The notes under the pieces are model-generated. The model saw only the letters and a program-made list of their open reading frames with translations, did no database searches and was not told the DNA's origin. From the NCBI RefSeq assembly GCF_947507565.1, contig NC_089175.1:3833733-3897732 (forward strand): DNA of 64,000 nucleotides, written 5' to 3'. How positions within the stretch are numbered: the stretch's first letter is position 1; every line of letters begins with the position of its first letter. A program made the position numbers and the translations under genes. Positions 31,821 through 44,342 of the stretch are shown in pieces. The stretch comes from Oscarella lobularis (Eukaryota; Porifera; Homoscleromorpha; Homosclerophorida; Oscarellidae).

Positions 31821-32962
31821 AGGCCACGTCATACACAGCGTCGGCCGAACGGCGACGATTGGTCGGCTGCCCTTTCGCGGCCTTCCCATCACTCTCATTC
31901 AAGCGGTCGATCGCGATATATATGCCAGAATTAAGCAGATCAGCAGGACATCGCCCAAGAAGGAGAAGAACTGGCGAAACGGTGAGAGTAAGAGTTAGAG
32001 AGGCAAATTGCTTCTATACACGCAGTACCGCTCCGCTTTTCACCCCGGCCAGACAATTTGACTTGAAGTCGGTGTTCAGTCAAATTATCTACGCCCGTGT
32101 AGCGTTTGTTTATCTAAGTGTAGCGCACGTTTTGCTGCCCGTTATAGAGGCGCCATATATCACCTAGATTTTGCTGACCGAGCGCATTGCCGTTTCTTCG
32201 TATCCGTTCGCTTTTCGCGTCCGAATAGCGACTGAATGTCTTTAGAATAGATCCCCAATTTACTTCGCGGCTGATTTTTCGCCTCTACTTGCTCGTATAG
32301 ACCATTTTGTCATGCGTCTTACAACTGACGTCATGTGTAGCGTGACAGGGCGTGTCTTGCGTACGTGGAACGCGTTTTATTTTCGTTTTTCGCGTTTCTA
32401 CATTGATTTGCGACAAAATTCATTCGCGGTTGTGGTCAGAAACGTATTTGCGGCTGATTGAGAGTGGTTTTAGTTCAATCAGCGCACTTTTTGTGGTGAA
32501 CAGCTGCAGTGGAAGTGACCCAGGCAGGGTTGTTATATATATACCCAGCGTTTCCATATACCTATCAGTAGCAGGAGCATGAGCTCTTGGCTAGGATAGA
32601 AGGGAGTTGGAAACTCTCCCCAAGGGTTTGACCATCATGGCCCGGTGGTCGGTCATTCTCCTCACCCGACAAGGGCTCCGGCCTTCCTAGTCCAATAGCT
32701 CCGCTGCGCCTGTGAGATACCTCTGATACCGGATAAACCTCCATAGCACCGTCTTCCGTGTGGTTTGTATCAAGTGTCGTAACCTTTTTTAAATTTTTAA
32801 AAATTTGCTATGTGAAAGAGACGCGTTTTTTGACCCTTTTAACGGTCAAACGACGCGTTTCTTCAAAGGGGGCCTCACTTCAAAGTTTGTGCATTTTTCA
32901 TTGCATTGATCTCTTGTCTGATTTCTAGGAGCTAGTAATTTCCTTATTGCATCTTTTCCTAG
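31821..32962 (+). other. Spacer with conserved block and hairpin
   Basis: Copy of 12528-13673. Contains the structured block (about 32580-32790) and the inverted repeat at 32821-32858. No supported gene. Confidence 0.4.
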
Positions 32963-33377
32963 GCTCCAGTGTGGTCTATCTATTTCAAAGCCCGATAGCC
33001 GAGAAGAGCATCAAAGCGTGACGTCGGAGCAAGCCAAAGAGGCGTTGGTATCACTCATATCTTGCATCAAGCACAGAGAAATGTTCATTAGCGTTACGAA
33101 ACGCGTCGAAGCGGAACTGAGGCGAGTAGAACCAAATTCAGAACCATTGATTTTATTATTCTTTTCGTTCAGATTGGCCATGTACGTAATGGACAACGAT
33201 CCTTATCCTGTGGATCAAATTATGGGTCCTCTGTTGCGACATCAATGCTACTGGCGAGATCCCGACGAGACGAACGTCGTAAAAATGCAAGTTTGGATCG
33301 AGGGAGGATATCGATGCGTCGAAGTCACTCTTCTATCTCCCCAAGGCAAAAAAACTCTATTATTAATTAAAGCCCAG
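32963..33377 (+). CDS. Hypothetical exon, longer copy
   Basis: The same frame as 13674-14067 but 21 bases longer, with VTSEQAKEALVSLISCIKHR continuous with SVTKRVEAELRRVE. This is probably the ancestral form, since the shorter copy is explained by two deletions here. No recognised domain. The following 33378-33691 has no supported coding exon. Confidence 0.4.
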
Positions 33378-33691
33378 GTCAGAAAGTTACTCTTGATAAC
33401 GGACTTTGGTTGACCTACCGGTTTGTTGGGAAAGAGGTGTATTGCAATATTGTTCTTTCTATCTATAGTGTGGGAGTATTGCGCGCGCGCACACAGAGGA
33501 GCTCTTAACTCTTTGCCATACGTTTGCAGTCATAGAGATTGCCGCCCAAGGCTTCACAACGCAGCGCGTGAGATTTTCGCACGTAATATTAATAAGCTTG
33601 CAGATTTTATGCTTGCTTCCTTTTTTGCAGGCGTCAAATCATCTCCCTTTTCCGGTTTCAATCTGCTTCAGGTCTTCTGCACGTCGGTTAC

Positions 33692-35794
33692 ATGAAATCC
33701 TGCGTTGTTCAACTTCTCTTGTACTTCACCATTGAGACAGGTGAGAGTCCGCGGCACTAGTTGCACATTCAACGTACGTGTTTTTGAAACAATGGATGAA
33801 ACTAAAAGGTTCTTTCGCTTTCTCGATTGTGCAAAACAGTAGGGGAGAGGGAATGGGCGGGTCATAAGTTTCCCCGGCTAACGCTGTCTGGGCTCAAACC
33901 CGCGGGGAAAAAGAGTAGTAGTCGTCGCGTGACGAATCCCTAAAGTCTCCAAGGGTGGCCAACGGGCATCGCGTCTGTTAAGAAGAGTGTGTTGTTTTTT
34001 GCATTAATTAATTAACCAATCGCCTCATAGCTTGTTTGACGTCCTAAGCGCTACTAGCGGCTTTGCGGCGCGTCCCGCATCGCATCTGTTTACCTGGGCA
34101 CTTAGCTCCTACGCTTTTGCTCACGCGATTCATTTAGGCTCTTCTACGGTTGAGGTACGGTTGGCTTCGAGTGCTCGTCTTCTTCCCGGTCAGAAGGCCG
34201 AGTTTTCGTGCTCTGTGACTGCTCCCGCGTCGAGTTCTTTCCGAATCACTCGCTGGGAGAAAGGCGGCACGGCGCTTAACCTGAACGACTCCCGCTACAC
34301 ATCGAATCCGACATTGGAGTCCTTTAGCATCCATCAAGTGACGAAAACGGACACGGGATTGTACTACTGCGTAGCTACAATTGATGGGGCGGAGAAGAAC
34401 GGTGCGAAGTATCTCGCTGTTTTAGGTATAAACGCTTCTTGTTGGTCTCTGATAAAAAAACCCGACCTATGCCGCTTTAGTAAACCCAGAAATCTCCTTC
34501 AATCCACTTACTGTTGCAGCCGAAGGTGACTCGGTCACTCTTGGCTGTCCGGGCACCTACTTCACCACCGTCCAGTGGACGTTCAATGGCGTAAACATGA
34601 GTCGTAAACCGGGCTATATTTGCAGCAAGAATAACGCGTTTCTCACCATCGATCGAGTGTCTCGAACGCAAGCGGGGCAATACGTCTGCACGGCAATTAA
34701 TTATTATCCTAGCCATGCGACAACGGGTACACCGGTTTTGGTAGTTCACTGTACGTAAAACCGTAGCGTTGATAGGGCGTTTGCATGCTGGACGAATGTT
34801 TTTTTGCAGATGCCCCAGACACCGTTGTTCACGGTCCGTCGAATGGGACAGTTATTCAAGACAACCCGGTGTACCTGTACTGCAATGCATCCGGCGTTCC
34901 GCCGCCGCGAATACGCTGGGAGAAAGACGGGGTGCTCGTTTCGGACTTGGGAAGCAGTCGGTATAAAATCGAGTCGGAGGGAAAGGCGTTGTCTATCGAT
35001 GGCGTCCTAACGAGCGATACCAGCAACATAACGTGCATTGCAAACAATAGCATGGGCGCAAGCTCGGATTATTGCGAACTGAGAGTAGAAGGTAAAAACG
35101 CAGGTGGGAGAGTTTTTAACACTATACGAGTGTTTTTTCTAGGTCCACCTTCTCCTCCAGAGTTGATAGGTGTAAGCATAACCGTTACCACCATTCCCTC
35201 ACATCGTATCAGCATGTTCGCTAATTGGACGATTCCTTTCGATGGGAATAGTCCCATAAATGGGTACGTGCTACATTACCGGGAAAAAGAAGACGCGCGC
35301 TGGTCCGTGACGCCGACGCGGGAGACGGAAAATTTCAAGGCTATCGACATCGGCGTAGAGGATGAGTCAGATATAATAGGTTATGAATTTTACGTCACTG
35401 CTGAGAACTTGCGCGGAGCATCGAAGCGTTCGAGAATTGTTCAAGCATCTAGGAAGGATTTTATCTTTATTACGCCGCCAACGTCATCTCCACCACCACC
35501 ACCACCAGGCAATTTTTAGTCTTTAGGAAAGATGCCCGCCCGGTTCATGGGGTTTGTGCGTAGATCTCTCTGGTTCGCGTGTTATTGCAATCGTTTTATC
35601 CGGTTTTGCGTCTACAGTCTTGACTACGTTGGCTCTTATTATGCTGGTGCATAAGCGGCAGAAATCGACTCGTTTTCGACCGCAGCAGTACCCAGTGCAA
35701 CAAAACAGTAATAAAATTAAACTTACCTTTTATTGATTAGAATGTCTTCTTTGGTGGATTAGATAATCGGGAACGGCTTGAAAGTCGAGTATAA
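33692..35794 (+). CDS. Alpha-type receptor, copy 2 (about 479 aa)
   Basis: Exons 33692-33740, 34138-34425, 34481-34750, 34810-35091, 35143-35508, 35564-35694, 35741-35794. Domains as in 14381: signal MKSCVVQLLLYFTIETG, three Ig with paired Cys, FN3, TM and short tail. The proline stalk has six residues (366 against 369 bases). Ig2 carries YICSK in place of YTYSK, adding a Cys. The C-terminus is ESRV, still a class I PDZ ligand. GC donor at 35509. No stop or frameshift seen. Confidence 0.88.
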
Positions 35795-36451
35795 TTCTGT
35801 TTATCCCTCTAATCGCTTGTACAGCCATTTGAAGAAACATAAGTCAGGAGGACACCAAGGTACTATGTATAGTACGCAGAATCGCAGGTATGCTTTTACG
35901 TTTGTACTGTGACGTTACCCGTACGGCTAGCCCGACCCGTCGCGGTAGGATCCTTTTAGCTTCACAAGCTAGCAAGAGAAGATGGTAGCATCCTTTTTAT
36001 AGAGTTTTTTATGTTGTTGACAATGCACTCTTTATGTATTAGTTATTTTCATGATACGATTTTTGCTCAAAGGTGCATACCGTGTGTGGATCTCCATCCT
36101 CTGCACTCAGAGTAAATTAAATTGGGCCGTCGTTTAGATAAACCTAATTCCATTATCGTATCTATTTAGCTGATTGGACGTCGAAGCCTTGCCCTCGAAA
36201 GCAGTAGTTACGCTTGCGCGCATCGTAAGCGTGTGACAGCTGAAAGCTATTGTTCTCGTTCGTACACTTTGACTGCAATAAGAAGCGTGAGAAACTGTCT
36301 AATAGACGTGATCAGTGGTGCAGATGCTGATCTGCAGGTGCAACAGACCCGGGATTCTGAATTCATGCAAGTGGCGAAGAGCCCGCCAGATTAGAACAAG
36401 AACGACTTCATCGTTTCTCCGACTGTCCGGCTGCATGGTAACACAGAGTCT
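35795..36451 (+). other. Intergenic spacer, alpha to beta gene
   Basis: Third copy of the 1023 spacer, more diverged and closest to 44343-45001. Presumed beta promoter; no gene. Confidence 0.45.
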
Positions 36452-38403
36452 ATGAAACGCTACGTCATACAGCTGCTCATCTGTTTGGCTGTCGAGGCGG
36501 GTAAGACTGTCATGTTTAGCTAGAGTAAGACAGTAGCGTCGCGACCTGCACTTTCTTAAAGGTCGTTGGGCGACAAAGGGAGCTATAGACAGTCTAGTAG
36601 AGAAATTGAGTAGGCCCTGCTGCTATAGTCTCCAAGGAAGAGGGAATTGTTTGGCTGACTATTTGCAGCTGTTGACTTTTCCTTGACGTCTGTTTTTCTT
36701 CGCAGATGCACGCTCCACTAAGTTTGCAAACCTTCTGGTTTGCGGTAGTTGCCAGTGCTCCGCCTACTCACGTGATATTTTATTTCGCTTTAGGATCTGC
36801 TGCGGTGCAGCTACTATTGAGATCGAGTCGTCTGCCTTTTCCGGGGCAGAGCGCCTCGTTCTCGTGCTCTGGATCCGGTACAATAATTCGCTGGGAAAAA
36901 GACAACACAGTACTCAATCTAACCAACGCACGCTATTCATCCGATCAAAAAATGTCATCTCTTGTAATTCACTCTTTGGTAAAAACAGACACCGGATTGT
37001 ATCGATGTGTGGCTGTGGTTAGCGGAATAGAAGAAAGCGACACCGTCTATCTCTCTGTGCTGGGTAAAAGGGCTGCCTAAGTTTTCCTAAGACTGAAGCT
37101 AATCGTTGAATGTATTTAGTAAATCCGGAAATCTCGTATAAGCCGCTTACTGTTGCAGTTGAAGGTCATTCTGTCACTCTCGGTTGTCAAACCAGATACT
37201 TCACAAAAATATCTTGGACGTTCAATGGAGTAAATATCAGTCATAAACCTGGTTATATTTACAGCCGAGCAAAGATGAATCTCACCATCGACCGAGTGTC
37301 TCGGACGCACGCAGGCCAATACGCCTGTACCGCAACGAATTATAACAAAGCTCACACTTCAACGGGCACACCCGTTTTAGTGGTCTATTGTACGTATACA
37401 GTAAAACCGGTCATTGATAGAGAGTCGGCCTTTATTTTTAGATGGCCCTGATGCCGTTCTTCGGGGTCCCGTAAACGGGACGGCTATCGAGGGCGAAGAC
37501 GTCATTATGCACCTCAATACAACAGGGTTTCCTTCACCACAAAAAAAGTGGAAGAAAGATGACGTCTTTCTTGAGTTAGAAAGCAGTCGCTATAATCTTG
37601 GGCCAGATGGACAAACTCTATCAATCTCAAGTGTACAGACGAGCGATAGCGGCAATTACACTTGCGTCGTCAACAATACCGTAGGTGAAACATTAGAATA
37701 TTTTCAACTAACTGTAGAAGGTATAGAGAATTCCGGAAATTCTGAATCATAAAACTAATCACAATTTACAAGGTCCACCATCTCCACCCAGGCTGTTGGA
37801 GGCTAACATAACTGTCATGGAAACATTCATCAAAATGTTCGTCAAGTGGACTGTCCCCTTCAATGGGAACAGTCCCATAACTGAGTATACATTGCATTAC
37901 AGGCAAAAAGGAGGCGCGTTCTGGTTCACGATGCTTGTACGCAGTTCTCAAGTGTCTGCTGACGTACCCATGTCTATCAACCTAAATTCCTTGAAAGGCT
38001 TTGACTTTTACGTCACTGCTTCGAATCGTCATGGATCATCTGAGGAATCGGAGATTTTTCAAGTATCTAAGAACAGCTTTCTCCTCATCGCACCGCCAAC
38101 TTCGTCTTCGGAGCCAACAGGCAATACTAATCATTATTTATTAGTGTACAAGTCTCGCTAACAATTGGCTTCTTCTGTATAGAAAAAAGCGGTCTCTCTG
38201 AGTCGCGCGTCATCGTCATTGCTGTTTCCGGTTTTGCAACTTCTATCTTGACTACATTTGCGCTTATCGTGCTAGCTTATAAACGACAGCGTTGGGCCCC
38301 GCCTCATCATCAAGAGGAGCAAAATGCGACTGTGCGAATGTTTGATGCTAGATCCGACTCCTTTGCTGAGTCAAGTCACCCTTCAAAGGAAACTCAAGTA
38401 TGA
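36452..38403 (+). CDS. Beta-type receptor, copy 3 (about 478 aa)
   Basis: Exons 36452-36500, 36794-37063, 37120-37389, 37442-37720, 37773-38120, 38183-38403; exon lengths equal those at 17136 except for a tail two codons shorter. The signal is MKRYVIQLLICLAVEAG. Ig3 lacks its first Cys (HLNT). FN3 KWTVPFNGNSPITEYTLHYR; TM VIVIAVSGFATSILTT; C-terminus ETQV. GC donor at 38121. Intact. Like the copy at 17136 it is followed by a coiled-coil receptor gene. Confidence 0.88.
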
Positions 38404-38691
38404 CGCTACTTACAGTTAGCTGCCAGCCTCAGGAAATTACCATAGATTACGTATGCACGATATCCTATTTAGGATGAGGACGTGCAGCAATATTGACATA
38501 AAGACATAAGGGGAGAAGCGAGGGGGGCAATCGCGCACCTCATCCCGAAGGCGGCGCGTGGGGGTCAGAAGCCTTATCTGTCCCTAAACTGCGCAGTTGC
38601 GGCGCGTCGCGGGGAGCACCCGACACTTCTTCGTTTGCTGCATCTAGAAGCCGCTGCTTCACTTAGCCTATCCGAATCGGTGTTAGAAAAC

Positions 38692-40731
38692 ATGAGGTAC
38701 AGTTCTTATGGGATTCTGGTTCGATCCACGCGATGAAGACCCAGGAAGCAATTGGGTGCATGGGAGGCCATTACATGACGTTTCCCTCTCAGCCCATAGT
38801 AGCTCACCTACGTCGAGCGCGGGATTCAGAAACTTAAGTTATTCTCCAACTCGTTCGGTTTCTAATCCAGCTACTGGCTATGCCTTGGCAAAGCGCAACG
38901 AAAGCGCCACGTTTGTTTCCGGTCTAGTCTAGCGGCGCTTTTGTGGGTCATGCCAAGGCTCAATGCCAAGCATGCGTTTTGCATTATATGTAAATTGGTG
39001 ATAATTGGTCTCCATTTTCTTACTTTTCTTTCTTCTGTGCAGTGTTCAGCATCTTTATGGTTTGATACGGCAGTGCAAGAAAGCATCCACCGGCTGCTGG
39101 CTGCTACTGCTGCAACTTTTGGCCGTTGCAAGTTCGGGTGAGGTCACACATGGTGGGCGATCCTTCATGACTACGTAATTACTAAAGGGGCCGACGACCG
39201 ATTCAAAATCCAAGCATATCGATCCATTAACGGCTCCGACGAAGTTACTGCTGCTTCGTGCTGGAAAGACGTCGCGTACGCATATCTGTCCGTCACGTGG
39301 CGACTGAATGGTCGTCCTTTGGACTTCGCAACGACCTCTCGCTTCTCGTGGAGCACTAAAACGGGCGCATTCTCAACTCACTTTTGGCTTCAGATCAATT
39401 CCCCGCTTATCGGCGACAACGGTACGACCGTCACATGCCAACCTGACGGCTACAAAGAAAGCGACAAGGCTCTTGTGATTGTATACAGTAAGCAATGACG
39501 TCATTGGCACGATATATAAAGGTGACTGGCTTTATAATAGATTTTGCTCCTAAAGTTGAAGCTATCGGAGATGCTGAAGTCAGACTTTATGAAAATGATG
39601 TATTTCAACCTCGAGTTCGAATCTTTTTCTCGGGCGGAAACGTCGACCTGATGTACTTCAAGAATGAAAGACAAGTCGGTTTGGAAACAAATGTTGATAG
39701 TGTTTATGGAACGAAAGTTGTGTCGTTGTCACCACTAAAAATTCTCAAGGGCATGAGCGGTCCTTTATCCGTTCTTGCTTCTTTGGATGGACTGCGTTTT
39801 CCTTATCCTATTTTTAATTTGACTGTTATCAGTCGCATTCCTGCAACACCTACAAGGGAAGCGTTTTTATTGCCGTCATCATGCAAGTTTAAATTTTGCA
39901 TATATATATATAGACGTCTTGTAATTTTATAACTTTAGATGACTATTCTACAAAATCTGTTGATGGCAACGGCAATGGTGCAGAAATGACAAGTTCAGCA
40001 GCAATTTTGACCAGTTCTGCTGTTGTAACAAGGAGAGGTACTACAGAAAACTCAGCTACTGTTGCTACTACGATAAACCTGTCTGGGAAATCTACTCCGA
40101 CGCTTTCTATACTGACTATACATAAAAACGGCGGTAGGAATAGTTTTTTTATTGCGTTTGTATTGTGATTATTTTTAGGCGAGTTATTGCAAATCATCTT
40201 GGGTGTCTCCATCTCTGGAGTCGTCTTGCTTGCGCTCTCTATCGTGGCACTAATTTTGATTTACCGCAGGCGAAATAAATTCTGCACTAGAACCACGAGA
40301 CAGGAAACTGAAGCAATGCAAGTTAGAAAAACCGGTAAAAGACTCTGATTTTTTTGTACTGTCTCTAATCGTACTTTATCCCTATAGGACAGCATAGTGG
40401 AGCAAACAGAGCTGAAAGAAGCGTAAGAAAATATATATATTTCTATTATAACCGGCTTGCACGCTGCTGCTCTGAAGTGCTTTGTTGAGGATTTAGCAAA
40501 CGACGTGATGGATGACCAGCAAAAAGAAAATGAGAGAACGAGAGAGGAAGTCAGGAGAGAAAGTGAAAAAACAAGAGAGGAAGTTAGAAAAGAAAATGAG
40601 AAGACAAGAGAAGAAATTCGTTTAGCTGTACGTAAGCTTCTTGTAACAGGAATTATTTTTATTTATCAGTGCATTTGCAGGAAGCTTCACGTTCCAAGAA
40701 CGGGATTTTGAAAGGTCCGACTGCAGTATAA
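38692..40731 (+). CDS. Kinase-less Ig receptor with hendecad coiled-coil tail (about 442 aa)
   Basis: Exons 38692-38696, 39043-39137, 39188-39487, 39541-39882, 39939-40133, 40179-40334, 40388-40422, 40478-40627, 40681-40731. ATGAG start exon; signal GCWLLLLQLLAVASSG. The Ig-like domain (aa ~34-133) has Cys, VTWRLNG and Cys; the Cys-free domain (~134-247) is as in the kinases; Ser/Thr stalk; TM near 315-340 (VVLLALSIVALILI). The cytoplasmic part has RTREEVRRESE, KTREEVRKENE and KTREEIRLAVR, an 11-residue period suited to a coiled coil. C-terminus PTAV, a class I PDZ ligand. GC donor at 39883. Intact version of 19408. It may oligomerise with kinase receptors through the shared ectodomain or the coil; this is inference. 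Confidence 0.87.
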
Positions 40732-40990
40732 TGCAGCTAAAACTAGCCACTGTTCACATAAAACCCTGCTACCCGCGGTTACCCGCTGCACATGTATTTA
40801 TGTAGAGGAGTATATTTATCTGCCATTGTGTCACGTGATATTCGATCCTTTCTCCATGCTTTCTCCTTCTGTCGTGTACACGGCGTCCCGCCAATGCTTA
40901 GCCAAACTATTGTGCTGTGGTAAGCCACCGTCGATCGCCTCGCATAAGAGTCAAAGTCGTTGTCTCCGTAGGTTAGAACTCGCCAACGGA

Positions 40991-41934
40991 CAAAAAGAAG
41001 ACGCGCGTTGGTCAATGGCACTGGCGAGGGAGACAGAAACGTCAAGGACGTCATTGTGCACCTCAATGCAACAGGGTTTCCTTCACCGCAAGAAGACGAC
41101 GTCTTTCTCGAGTTAGGAAGCAGTCGCTATAACCTCGGGCCAGATGGACAAACTCTATCAATCTCAAGTGTACAGACCAGCGATAGCGGCAATTACACTT
41201 GCGTCGTCAGCAATACCGTAGGTAAAACGTTAAAATATTTTCAACTAACCGTAGAAGGTATAGAGAATTCCGGAAATTCTAAATCGTAAAACTAACTAAT
41301 CACAATTTACAAGGTCCACCATCTCCACCCAGGCTGTTGGAGGCTAACATAACTATCATGAAAACATTCATCAAAATGTTTGTCAAGTGGACTGTTCCCT
41401 TCAATGGGAACAGTCCCTTAATACATTGCATTACCGGCAAAAAGGAGGCGCGTTCTGGTATACAATGCTTGTACGCAGTTCTCAAGTGTCTGCTGACGTA
41501 CCTATGCCTATCAAGCTAATTTCTTTGACCGACTTTGAGTTTTACGTCACTGCTTCGAATTGCCATGGATCATCAGCCATTTTTCGAGTACCTAAGAAAA
41601 ACTTTCTCCTCATCGCACCACCAACTTCAGAACCAACAGGCAATAATAAAATTAATCATTGATTAGCTAACAACTGGCATATTATGTATAGAAGAAAGCG
41701 GTCTCTCTGAGTCACGCGTCATCGTTATTGCTGTCTCCGGTTTTGCAACTTCTATCCTGACTACATTTGCTTTTATTGTGCTGGCTTATAAACGACAGCG
41801 TTTGGCTCTGCCTAATGGATCAAGAGGAGCAAAATTCAGTGGTGCGAGTGCTTGAACTCGAAGCTATTAGTACCAGATCTGACTCCTTTGCTGAATCGAA
41901 ACCGAATCTCTCTTCAAAAGAAACTCAAGTATGA
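40991..41934 (+). pseudogene. Chimeric broken beta-type gene, copy 2
   Basis: Same construction as 21709-22635: FN3 relic to about 41046, then beta Ig3 from 41047. Here Ig3 has an in-frame deletion removing the KKWKKD segment with its core Trp. FN3 (41314-41639) lacks 7 bases after NSP and is frameshifted; the TM exon (41692-41934) has the same shift after ALPN as copy 1. No signal peptide. Confidence 0.8.
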
Positions 41935-42266
41935 AGTGTACTCATCTGTACTGTTGGACAGCTGACAGCCTTCAGGTAGTTCGCGCGCGACGGTGATATC
42001 CGTTGGGAAAGAGGTGTATTGCAATATTGTTCTTTCTATCTATAGTGTGGGAGTATTGCGCGCGCGCACACAGAGGAGCTCTTAACTCTTTGCCATACGT
42101 GCAGTCATAGAGATTGCCGCCCAAGGCTTCACAACGCAGCGCGTGAGATTTTCGCACGTAATATTAATAAGCTTGCAGATTTTATGCTTGCTTCCTTTTT
42201 TGCAGGCGTCAAATCATCTCCCTTTTCCGGTTTCAATCTGCTTCAGGTCTTCTGCACGTCGGTTAC
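41935..42266 (+). other. Recombination junction between repeat units
   Basis: To about 42000 the sequence follows the 3' flank of the beta copy at 22636-22700. From 42001 it switches to sequence matching 14118 and 33427 onward (upstream of the alpha signal exon). The intervening kinase, gamma, TRAF and hypothetical segment of a full unit is absent. Confidence 0.75.
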
Positions 42267-44342
42267 ATGAAATCCTGCGTTGTTCAACTTCTCTTGTACT
42301 TCACCATTGAGACAGGTGAGAGTCCGCGGCACTAGTTAGTTGCACATTCAACGTACGTGTTTTTGAAACAATGGATGAAACTAAAAGGTTCTTTCGCTTT
42401 CTTGATCGTGCAAAAACAGTGGGGTAGAGGGAATGGGCGGGTCATAAGTTTCCCCGGCTAACGCTGTCTGGGCTCAAACCCGCGGCGAAAAAGAGTAGTA
42501 GTCGTCGCGTGATGAGTCCCCAAGATCTCCAAGGGTGGCCAACGGGCATCGCGTCTGTTGAGAAGAGTGTGTTGTTTTTTGCATTACCGGTAACCAATCT
42601 CCTCATAGCTTTTTTGACGTCCTAAGCGCTACTAGTGGCTTTGCGGCGCGTCCCGCATCGCATCTGTTTACCTGGGCACTTAGCTCCTACGCTTTTGCTC
42701 ACGCGATTCATTTAGGCTCTTCTACGGTTGAGGTACGGTTGGCTTCGAGTGCTCGTCTACTTCCCGGTCAGAAGGCCGAGTTTTCGTGCTCTGTGACTGC
42801 TCCCGCATCGAGTTCTTTCCGAATCACTCGCTGGGAGAAAGGTGGCGCGGCGCTTAACCTGAACGACTCCCGCTACACATCGAATCCGACATTGGAGTCC
42901 TTTAGCATCCATCAAGTGACGAAAACGGACACGGGATTGTACTTTTGCGTAGCTACAATTGATGGGGCGGAAAAGAGCGGTGCGAAGTATCTCGCTGTTT
43001 TAGGTATAAACGCTTCTTGTTGGTCTCTGATAAAAAAACCCGACCTATGCCGCTTTAGTAAACCCAGAAATCTCCTTCAATCCACTTACTGTTGCAGCCG
43101 AAGGTGACTCGGTCACTCTTGGCTGTCCGGGCACCTACTTCACCACCGTCCAGTGGACGTTCAATGGCGTAAACATGAGTCGTAAACCGGGCTATACTTA
43201 CAGCAAGAATAACGCGTTTCTCACCATCGATCGAGTGTCTCGAACGCAAGCGGGGCAATACGTCTGCACGGCAATTAATTATTACCCTAACCATGCCACA
43301 ACGGGTACACCGGTTTTGGTAGTTCACTGTACGTAAAACCATAGCGTTGATAGAGCGATTGCATGCTGGACGAATGTTTTTTGCAGATGCCCCCGACACC
43401 GTTGTTCACGGTCCGTCGAATTGGACAGTTATTCAAGACTTCCCGGTGTACCTGTACTGCAATGCATCCGGCGTTCCGCCGCCGCGAATACGCTGGGAGA
43501 AAGACGGTATAAAATCGAGTCGGAGGGAAAGGCGTTGTCTATCAATGGCGTCCTAACGAGCGATACCAGCAACATAACGTGCATTGCAAACAATAGCATG
43601 GGCGCAAGTTCGGATTATTGTGAACTGAGAGTAGAAGGTAAAACGTAGGTGGGAGAGTTTTTAGCACTACGAGTGTTTTTTTCTAGGTCCACCCTTTCCT
43701 CCAGAGTTGATAGGTGTTAGCGTAACCGTTACCATCCACTCACATCGTATCAGTATGTTCGCTAATTGGACGATTCCTTTCGATGGGAATAGTCCCATAA
43801 ATGGGTACGTGCTACATTACCGGGAAAAAGAAGACGCGCGCTGGTCCGTGACGCCGACGCGGGAGACGGAAAATTTCAAGGCTATCGACATCGGCGTAGT
43901 GGATGAGTCAGGTATAATAGGTTATGAATTTTACGTCACTGCTGAGAACTTGCGCGGAGCATCGAAGCGTTCGAGAATTGTTCAAGAATCTAGGAAGGAT
44001 TTTATCTTTATTACGCCGCCAACGTCATCTCCACCACCACCACCACCACCACCAGGCAATTTTTAGTCCTTTAGGAAAGATGCCCGCTGGGTTCATGGGG
44101 TTTGTGCGTAGATCTCTCTGGTCCGCGTGTTATTGCAATCGCTTTATCCGGTTTTGCGTCTACAGTCTTGACTACGTTGGCTCTTATTGTGCTGGTGCAT
44201 AAGCGGCAGCGATCGACTCGTTTTCGACCGCAGCAGTACCCAGTGCAACAAAACAGTAATAAAATTAAACTCGCCTTTTATTGATTAGAATGTCTTCTTT
44301 GGTGGATCAGATAATCGGGAACGGCTTGAAAGTCAAGTATAA
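42267..44342 (+). pseudogene. Alpha-type receptor, broken by 31-base deletion in Ig3
   Basis: Exons 42267-42315, 42716-43003, 43059-43328, 43387-43637, 43687-44055, 44112-44242, 44289-44342. Signal, Ig1, Ig2, FN3, TM and the ESQV end match 14381. Ig3 is 251 bases instead of 282: after EKDG 31 bases are missing, between short CGG repeats near 43505, so the frame shifts and stops at 43554-43556. As it stands it could make only a secreted two-Ig fragment. Eight prolines in the stalk; GC donor at 44056. Confidence 0.82.

Larger units (their letters stand above)
21981..41300 (+). repeat. Tandem segmental duplication, copy 2 (about 19.3 kb)
   Basis: Second copy of the segment beginning near 3030. 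It carries kinase, FN3 relic, broken gamma, TRAF, two hypothetical exon sets, alpha, beta and coiled-coil receptor genes in the same order. After about 41.3 kb a third copy starts but is cut at about 42.0 kb. Confidence 0.8.
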
